A DNA stretch of 64,000 nucleotides from Isoetes taiwanensis (Eukaryota; Streptophyta; Lycopodiopsida; Isoetales; Isoetaceae): contig JAJEKV010000053.1 in NCBI GenBank assembly GCA_021234155.1, positions 8,509,424 to 8,573,423 of the forward strand. Direction: 5' to 3'. How positions within the stretch are numbered: position 1 is the first letter of the stretch; every line of letters begins with the position of its first letter. Of this stretch, positions 57,570 through 64,000 are shown piece after piece. The notes beneath the pieces were generated by a model, which was not told where the DNA came from, made no database searches, and saw only the letters and a program-made list of their open reading frames with translations. A program made the translations under genes and the position numbers.

Positions 57570-57586
57570 GATCACACGACGTGAAA
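57570..57586. promoter_or_regulatory. 17-bp element GATCACACGACGTGAAA (copy 1)
   Basis: Exact 17-bp match to 59689-59705. Located just upstream of gene X1. Contains the core TCACACGA found five times in 55.9-60.1 kb. Confidence 0.7.
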
Positions 57587-57767
57587 ACTAGTCTGTGCAA
57601 AAAAAGACACAATGCTTGGTGCGCCCGAGTGATCCCGATGTAACATAAGCTAAAAAAAAGGGGGAAAAAAAGAAGACGCGAAGCTAACTTTCTAAGAAAG
57701 AAGTCGACTAAGAAAATAGAGTATATTTATAACAGATATCAACATATCAATAAAATACAAAGGCACT

Positions 57768-58604
57768 TTACGCCTTAGGATCTGGCAAGTCTTTCTTCTT
57801 GTTGTATGCAAATTCAAAATTACAACCATAGTACTCAGGATCCCTAATGCGTAAGACCAGGCGCATGTCCTTCGGCGTGACAGTCACCCACCTGGCATGT
57901 ATGGCTGCAAGTTAAGAGTCCTCGAACAGACCAACGCCAACTGCTTCCGCTGCCATTTGAAGAGCATTCAAGGCAATTGCTTGAATCCTGTAAGTGGTGT
58001 TATATATGGCACCACATTCTTGCAACAGCTCTTTCACAAACCTAGAAAATGGGAGACGTGGAATAATCAGGTTAGTACTCTTCTGATACTTCCTTATCTC
58101 GCGTATGCTTCAATGCCCTGGTTCGTCTTCTGCTTCCTTTTTTCTTGCTCTGCTGGCTGTTGCTGCGGCTGCTCTACGCCTGCACCTTGGCCACTACCCT
58201 CACCCACCTCATTTCCGGGCTTGGCCATCTCTTCTGACCGTCCCTCACATTTCTGGTCGTCTTTCCCTTTCTTGGATGAGCTCTCCTTCTTTGATTAGAA
58301 GATTCTGCCGCATTCACAGGAGGAGCAGAAATAGTCAATCTGGCGTCATATTCTACTCGCTGATCTGTCATATTTTCATCTTCTGTCTCCGAACCAGAAT
58401 GCACCTCCCTAGTTACTCGAGAGCTGCTTCCCCCACCATCTATCATGCGGAGTTCTTTTCCTGGCCTTCTGTTAGGCATAGTCGGAGACGGAGAGAAGAA
58501 TCTCTATCAAAGACTTCAGAAGCGGGTGAAGGAGGCGGAATAACGTAATCACCCGACCTTACACCTTCTGGATGAATTCTTGTGGTTTGCTTAGTTCTAG
58601 CCAT
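57768..58604 (-). pseudogene. Divergent histone H3-like gene
   Basis: ATG at 58604 begins MARTKQTTRIHPEG, the canonical H3 tail start (MARTKQTAR). A long tail region follows, with a frame change near 58490 (MPNRRPGKELRMIDGGG). The histone fold follows in a third frame: REIRKYQKSTNLIIPRLPFS, RFVKELLQECG, ALNALQMAAEAVGVGLFEDS, LAAIHARWVTVTPKDMRLVL and RIRDPEYYG. A TAA at 57914-57912 replaces the residue after FEDS (Asn in H3). Loop 1 is about four residues longer than in H3, and a C-terminal extension runs to 57770. STNLIIP resembles CENH3 (STNLLIP). Frame changes suggest a pseudogene or missed introns. Confidence 0.75.
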
Positions 58605-58768
58605 GGCTTCTCAACAGATGGCGCTTTATACTACGCAGACTGACAAGAAAGAGACAACTGGCAAGAGAAAATAGACGTTAAACGTAAAAATATACTGATA
58701 ACTTTTTTAAATAATTGTACATATAAGAAAATTTCACATAAACGAGAAAATAAACGAAATTCAAATCG

Positions 58769-59632
58769 CTAAGCAATAGACAATTTCTTATTGATCGCGA
58801 ACTCACTAAACTTTATATTACACTCTTGCCTATAGCCAACCCTAATGCCATCAATGGAATAATGAAAGTCCAATGCAATCTTTTCCATCTCCATTAGCAC
58901 TCTTAGTTCTGATAATGGCCATTTGGCTTCCATTTGTATCTGTATAAATGACTTCCTCCCCTCGCCATACTCGAATATCTAGCACATCAGTCAGAGTGTT
59001 TGTTATGGTCCTCAAATGGCTCCTAATAAGATGTGGACCCTCTCTTTTTCTGTTTCCTGCATTCTAATTGACAATTAACATATAAATACTATTTTGGAAG
59101 AAAGTATCTGAACTTAAAAGAGGACTTAACTATGCGGCACTCTGTAAGTTGACCGGATGATTCGTGGAATCGAACGCCCCACGAGGAACCGAAAAATAGG
59201 CCATCCACAAACTCAGCAGGGGGCAAAAAGCACGTATATGTCTTCAGGGCTTTTCAAACTTCCTGGGCCATCTGGAATATGTTAGCAAATACCTCAAATG
59301 GTGTGAAGACTTTGGAACTCATTATCACACCTTCGTTTTCAGACATCCCCGCTTGTACCTCGTCCGCCAGGCATTTCTTCATTGCAATTACATTGTTCTC
59401 ATTAGTTTGTGGCTTACACAGTTCACTTAAAGGGGGCAATTCAACCAGCCTCAAGCTAGGTCTCCTAACCTTTACAGTGTAATCATGCTCGTAAAACCAG
59501 ATGCCCATATCTTGCAATGTCACAGCATCCATACTTGGAAAAGGACATGCCCAATGTCTATGTGGTAGACGACAGGGATACTAATAATGCTTTCGGCCGG
59601 AACGACATCCTCGAAGTCTGATAAACATAAAC
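58769..59632 (-). pseudogene. Unknown protein, gene X3 of the H3-like island
   Basis: Exon 59632-59131 starts after an acceptor (TTTTTGTGCAG) and gives SMDAVTLQDMGIWFYEHDYT and VKVRRPSLRLVELPPLSELC, then FVDGLFFGSSWGVRFHESSG. A second exon from about 59056 gives DVLDIRVWRGEEVIYTDTNG and, after a shift, FHYSIDGIRVGYRQECNIKF, stopping at 58771. One TGA (near 59258) and frame shifts break it. Family not recognised. Confidence 0.45.
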
Positions 59633-59688
59633 CTGCACAAAAATTATGTTTGTAAAGACGAGGCCACAAAATAAACGAAAGATAAGAA

Positions 59689-59753
59689 GATCACACGACG
59701 TGAAATTGGTCGTACCCGCTTACATAGCTGACAGTCAGCTTCGCATCGTGTGA
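59689..59753. promoter_or_regulatory. Paired TCACACGA elements upstream of gene X3
   Basis: GATCACACGACGTGAAA (59689-59705) faces an inverted TCGTGTGA (59746-59753). They lie 60-120 bp upstream of the first X3 exon. Further copies are at 57572-57579, 55945-55952 (inverted) and 60023-60030. Confidence 0.65.
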
Positions 59754-60509
59754 TCCACTTAAGGTGGTTACCATTTGAGCGTAATTTTAGAAAACTATTT
59801 TTGGTGGAGATAGACTCTTTTGCCACATCAGAAGGGGTGTATGCATGTCATATTATCATACTTTCCACTTTCCGGCCGCTAGAATCCAACTTGAACTCTT
59901 TTACCCTCCCTATCCAATGGGTCCGCACGTCTGCTCGCCATTGCCGCTTAACTCTATGCTTGCCCCTCGTTGATGGCAGCATACTCACTCACAAACCTAT
60001 AGAGACAAAACTTTCCACTTCTTCACACGATGGGAAAAATAAAACAGTGCTAGTGTGCACAAGATGGTGAAAATGAAACAGAGATTGTACAGTCTACTAT
60101 GCAACTAGCAATCCTCAAAGAAATGGACAAGCATTAGGGTATGCAGTCAGTGGATAAAACAGAACCCAGGGGAAAAGTAGTCTAACAGATGGAGACCCAA
60201 AAGAAATGCACATTTGCAAAGACTGATAAACAAGACCTGGGGACTCATTTACATTATTCAAAATTCTCCAAATAAACATAGAAATCATCACTTTGCTTTG
60301 CAAAAGAACTCCATAGGATTTTTTTTTCTTTTTTATTTTGAAGGCACGGTGGGTTTTTTATGTTTTATTTAAAAAAGATACATAAAGTAAATTAGTGAAT
60401 AAATCACTTGGAGGCATGTCCAACAATTGACATAACCTCTATGCTGCAGATAATAGCTCATTAGCAGCATTACTAGAAAAAAATTAAGCATTCAATACTT
60501 ATGAAAAAA

Positions 60510-60913
60510 TGTTAAGAAGATGTATACACAAAAGACCAGATAAGTTCAGATGATTTCCTACAACCTCAAACGTCATTCAACAGCATCAATCAGATCTTGC
60601 ATAATTAAGTCAGCAACTGCAGTGTTTCCAAATATACAAAGCATCTGAGGAAAAGGAGGTGAAGTCAAGGAATAAGAGTATGCGAGCCTCTCTGCTGCCA
60701 TTTGTGAAATAACTGTATGAAAAAGGGCAAAAGGGCTTCAAATTATTGAACATCCATACTTCCTTTCTGTTTAGCATTTTCTGTAAGGCCATAGCATGAA
60801 CCACCTCATGTTTCAGAATAATCATAGTTTCTGCTACCTCACACCTTGTCATCATGTCTTGTCCCCATCTAGATGGAGCTCCAGCCTCAATCAGTCTCTT
60901 CATTTGTTCTGTG
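60510..60913 (-). pseudogene. Last two exons of an unrecognised gene
   Basis: Exon A starts after an acceptor (TTTGCTTCACAG, near 60914): QMKRLIEAGAPSRWGQDMMT, RCEVAETMIILKHEVVHAMA, LQKMLNRKE, then a GTATGG donor. Exon B follows CCTTTTCCTCAG: MLCIFGNTAVADLIMQDLID and AVE-stop. The pieces look like a conserved helical plant protein, but I cannot name it. Upstream exons are absent; a LINE begins 30 bp away, so this is either a fragment or a gene whose intron hosts the LINEs. Confidence 0.5.
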
Positions 60914-60944
60914 AAGCAAACCATTTGTGTCAGTTAGCAATCAA

Positions 60945-63105
60945 AAGAAGAAATTAAAATTTCCAATGAATTTCCCAATTCGATATATCCCACTCCTTAT
61001 CATAACTTTTTCCATAGGAATACCATTAACTCCAGGACACGTTTTCTTCAAAAGGAAGGTAGCATCTGCGAAATCATTCACTATAATCTCTACTTCTAGA
61101 GTAGCTCTTTGCTCCACAGATATAATAGGATGTATCTTTGCAAGTAATGCCTCCTGAAAATCTGATTGAAAGGAAAGGCGACGAGAAGAAAAAAAAGGAA
61201 GAAAAATGGCCATGCAGAAAGAACCTAAGTTGCTCAGGATTAGAGATTAGAGACCCATCTTGAACTTGAAGAGACACCATCGCAGAAGCTTGTCTCCAAA
61301 TTTTTGCAGCCCTGAAAAAGAAGCATGTGCAGCGATCCCCCTCTTTGAACCGTTGCAGGCCCACTTTAACTCGAGCATGATGAACTTACTCAGCTTCCAT
61401 CTGTCTAATGCTAGGAAGAATCTGCTTTTCCTCCTGGGAATCTGATGGTACAACAGACCTGCAAGCCATTAACTATTGGTACAAAGCAATCAGAATCCCT
61501 CGATTAGCAACAACTCGCTGACGACTCTAGTTCTTAGCGAAGGATTTCACGGCAGCCAGAACATCAACAATCTCAGCCATTCCTTTCCTTCTCACAAATG
61601 CAGAGGACCAGGCTTGTCTGCATCCATTCTTAAACTCTTCATCCTTCAAGTATGAAGTGTTTAACTTTAAATACATCTTGGTCCTGCTATGCGCCCCATC
61701 CTGAGATATTGCGGATTGTGATCTGAAATAAAGCTATCAAGCATGTTTTGGCGAGAGAAATTATGCAAATATGTAGCTGCCAATGCATTATAATATCCCC
61801 TGTCATGACGTGCATATGCTCTACCAGCTCCAAGCCAGCCATTGCACCAAGTGAAGGTTCCATCGCCATCTATCTCTATCAAACCACAGTTATGCATCAA
61901 GTGCTGCCACTGTTCACGTTCAAAGCCTTGGACGATCCTTGATCCTCTACCGCACCGATCAACTTCCAACTCCACTATATTGAAGTCACCCACCAACAAC
62001 CATGATATATGAGCCCCCAATCAAACTAGTTTGGATCTCAAAGCAGCCCAGAGTGCACCTCTCTGATGAGGTCTATTGTGCGCATATACATTCACTAGTC
62101 CCCACTCTTATCTCTTATCAAAACACTTGATAATGATCCACTGAACAAATCTGTCAGCATGAGTGAATGTGACGGCTATATCATGTAAGGAACCCCGATT
62201 TTGCCGAGTCTGCTGCACCCACCAAGACGTTATATTGCCTACCTACCACAGAAGCTACCTTTTGCACATCCTCCTTTTTGCATTTGTGCTCTTGTAAATA
62301 ATAGAAATCTGAATTCAACCTAGCAAGAGCGATGGAAAGTCTGCTCCTTTTGGTTGGGGAAGAAGTAACACCCCGAACATTCTAGGAAACCAGCTTCATA
62401 ATGCAGGGGGGTCTGGTGGCCGGTGTTCCAAATCCATGGAGTCACTATTAGCACATGATGCTTCCACCTGATTAGTCCAGATGATGCAGGAAGGGTTATA
62501 ACAATGGTAGCCACTGCTAGTTCAGTAGGAGTAGCACACTCAGCAAGAAGAGATTGTGGTGCAATAGTGTTTCTCCAACGGGCAACTCTTTTCATATGAG
62601 GGATGGACCACTCACCACGAGATGCTTCTAATCGTTCTTGTTTGCGAGCAATGACTATAAGCCTCTCACATTGCTCATCAGAAAGTATCTTGGGACGCAG
62701 AGGAGGAGGAAGGAGAGGGAGGAAGAGGAGCAGGAATGGACACAGGAGCAGGGGCAGGCTGGCTAGAATCTGAAGTTGCCAAGACTAGAGAGGGAGCAGA
62801 AAAAGATGGAGAAACCTGACCATGGATTGTAGATAGCAAAGAAAGGTGTTCTTCTAATGCGAAAACTAGAGAATGCCTCAACATCAGGAAATGTCTGCAA
62901 GCTCAGGACCATTAAGTAACGACAAACCATATTTGAAGAACAGTGGACTACTTTTGACAACAACAGATTTTGGGAGAGATGCATCAGCTGGAAGAGAGAC
63001 ACAAATACGAGGACCATTCACAATAGAATGAGCAAGATGGAGACCCAACTGTATCTCATGGGAATTGCGCTCTTGTTGGCTAGCTGCCAAAGCAGCTGCT
63101 CGATT
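60945..63105 (-). mobile_element. LINE family A fragment (ORF1 end, endonuclease, start of RT)
   Basis: Read right to left: an ORF1-like segment (HLAHSIVNGPRICVSLPADA, SPLFFKYGLSLLNGPE), then endonuclease WNVRGVTSSPTKRSR, SWLLVGDFNIVELEVDRCGR, GTFTWCNGWLGAGRAY and SDHNPQ, then MGLQRFKEGDRCTCFFFRAA, then the start of reverse transcriptase (ALLAKIHPIISVEQ, KKTCPGVNGIPMEKV). It stops abruptly near 60945, before the catalytic RT motifs. Same family as 1-1450, but with GDFN preserved. Frame breaks throughout. Confidence 0.85.
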
Positions 63106-64000
63106 TTAGCATGGCCACCCATTTTGCCAAATAAGTTTCACCAACCTTTTTCTCTGTAAGTCATTCTCAATGCCCCAAGATTCCGCTTTTCTAAACAATT
63201 TGGACACTTTATTTCCAGCAATTGCTAGCATGATTCTCCTTATTTTACGGGTAAAAGCAAAGGAGTCATATTGCCCCGAGTCACCAAATCTCCAGCTCCA
63301 TTGGAGGGGGTCCCATTCTAATTGCTCTGAGTTGCAATTTCTGAAGACAAACAGATTAACATTCTGCCCCTTTTTCACTTCTGGGTCTGTGTGCATGTAT
63401 TTTCCTTGCAGATCGATGATTCTGACTTTTCTTTGGGTGCTTACTGCTAATGGCAGCACTTGGATCTCAGGAACCACTTTCTGGTCAATGATGCCTTGCT
63501 CATCAGCTGTAAATCTGAAGCCCCTGTTGTCTACACTTTCAGGTATGAACTATACTTCTCTTTTGTTGTTATTGTCTAATTCTGGATTTTAGCTCCATTT
63601 TTCAAAATCCATGGCATTCTGTGTGGCTATTTCAGCCCACCCATCTGTTACTGCCTCCATCCGGATTTCAATATCATTTATGATTCTTTTTCTTGGGCAC
63701 TGTCCCAGAAGTTGTGTGGTCCTTTGAAGGATCTGCTCCCTGGTTGGCCTTATCAGCTTGTCCAAGTCCTCCAATAGTCTTATCCCTTTCTTGTGCAGCC
63801 ATCTCCATCCCCTTTTAAATATGTCTTCCCCTAATTGCTGACCTTTGAATTTAATTCGAGGGTTATGGTATAATAGCTGTTTTCTGAGCTTATTAGGAGT
63901 GATTTGCTCCTTCTGCTGAAGCAAGGGCTTGAACTCCTCCCAAAGGTTGAAGATTCCTCTGGAGAACCCTTGTAGCCCCTTATCTTTTAATGGGCAATTA
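63106..64000 (-). mobile_element. LINE ORF2 C-terminal fragment, continuing past the window
   Basis: Minus-strand frames 63924-63589 (KQLLYHNPRIKFKGQQLGED, GWRWLHKKGIRLLEDLDKLI) and 63477-63106 (EWDPLQWSWRFGDSGQYDSF, FTRKIRRIMLAIAGNKV) resemble the region after the reverse transcriptase in plant LINE ORF2 proteins. The frame ends QNGWPC-stop at 63106. The rest would lie to the right of the window. The assignment rests on general pattern, not on a catalytic motif. Confidence 0.55.

Overview
The window is plant nuclear DNA, most likely from a fern, lycophyte or other seed-free land plant with a large, repeat-rich genome. This is inferred from GT-AG spliceosomal introns, a BPS1-like gene, a PPR fragment, HOP and DExH-helicase fragments, LINE, PIF/Harbinger and LTR elements with initiator-Met-tRNA primer sites, and long AT-rich intergenic DNA. 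No rRNA, tRNA or CRISPR array was recognised. Only two host genes look intact: a BPS1/DUF793-like gene (11.5-12.6 kb, +) and a spliced fatty-acid 2-hydroxylase with an N-terminal cytochrome b5 domain (48.2-49.8 kb, +). Almost everything else is transposon-derived or decayed.

Layout. 0-5.4 kb: two LINEs on the minus strand. 5.5-10.1 kb: a PIF/Harbinger element with convergent Myb/SANT and DDE transposase genes, each carrying an in-frame stop where Trp is plausible. 10.1-15.3 kb: microsatellite, short duplications and the BPS1-like gene. 15.35-24.72 kb: a 9.4-kb DNA transposon with 30-bp terminal inverted repeats (TIRs). 26.8-30.8 kb: an inverted LTR-retroelement remnant abutting the 5' copy of a pair of 1.5-kb LTRs; the 3' copy is at 42.6-44.1 kb. 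Between the LTRs lie HOP and DExH-helicase gene fragments, a 673-bp foldback element and a second 5.9-kb DNA transposon (34.94-40.84 kb). 44.1-47.7 kb: retroelement debris, a duplicated segment and a small foldback element. 48-55 kb: the hydroxylase gene, tandem repeats, and LINE and PPR remnants. 55.9-60.1 kb: a three-gene island on the minus strand that includes a strongly diverged histone H3-like gene. 60.5-64 kb: a two-exon gene tail and two more LINE fragments.

The most notable system is the 15.35-24.72 kb element. Its right gene encodes a DDE-like transposase candidate (motifs around DGMDQ, LDN and GHTHDQIDQ, with a basic/acidic C-terminal extension). Its left gene, divergently transcribed, is a spliced gene joining a ParB-like domain to a bacterial-type N6-adenine/N4-cytosine DNA methyltransferase. 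About 34 copies of a palindrome with core TATAAATTTATA lie in the methyltransferase introns, at its stop codon, in the shared promoter and in the transposase leader, and I saw none elsewhere in the window. A ParB-like protein next to many copies of a 16-bp palindrome recalls ParB/parS, so a transposon that marks or methylates its own DNA is a reasonable hypothesis. This copy carries several frameshifts and is probably inactive.

The second DNA transposon has 28-bp TIRs, a RING-finger coiled-coil protein and a convergent, frameshifted transposase. Both transposons are flanked by ATAT, consistent with 4-bp target-site duplications. The histone H3-like gene keeps an MARTKQT-type tail and a recognisable H3 fold, and a TCACACGA motif recurs five times around it and its neighbours.
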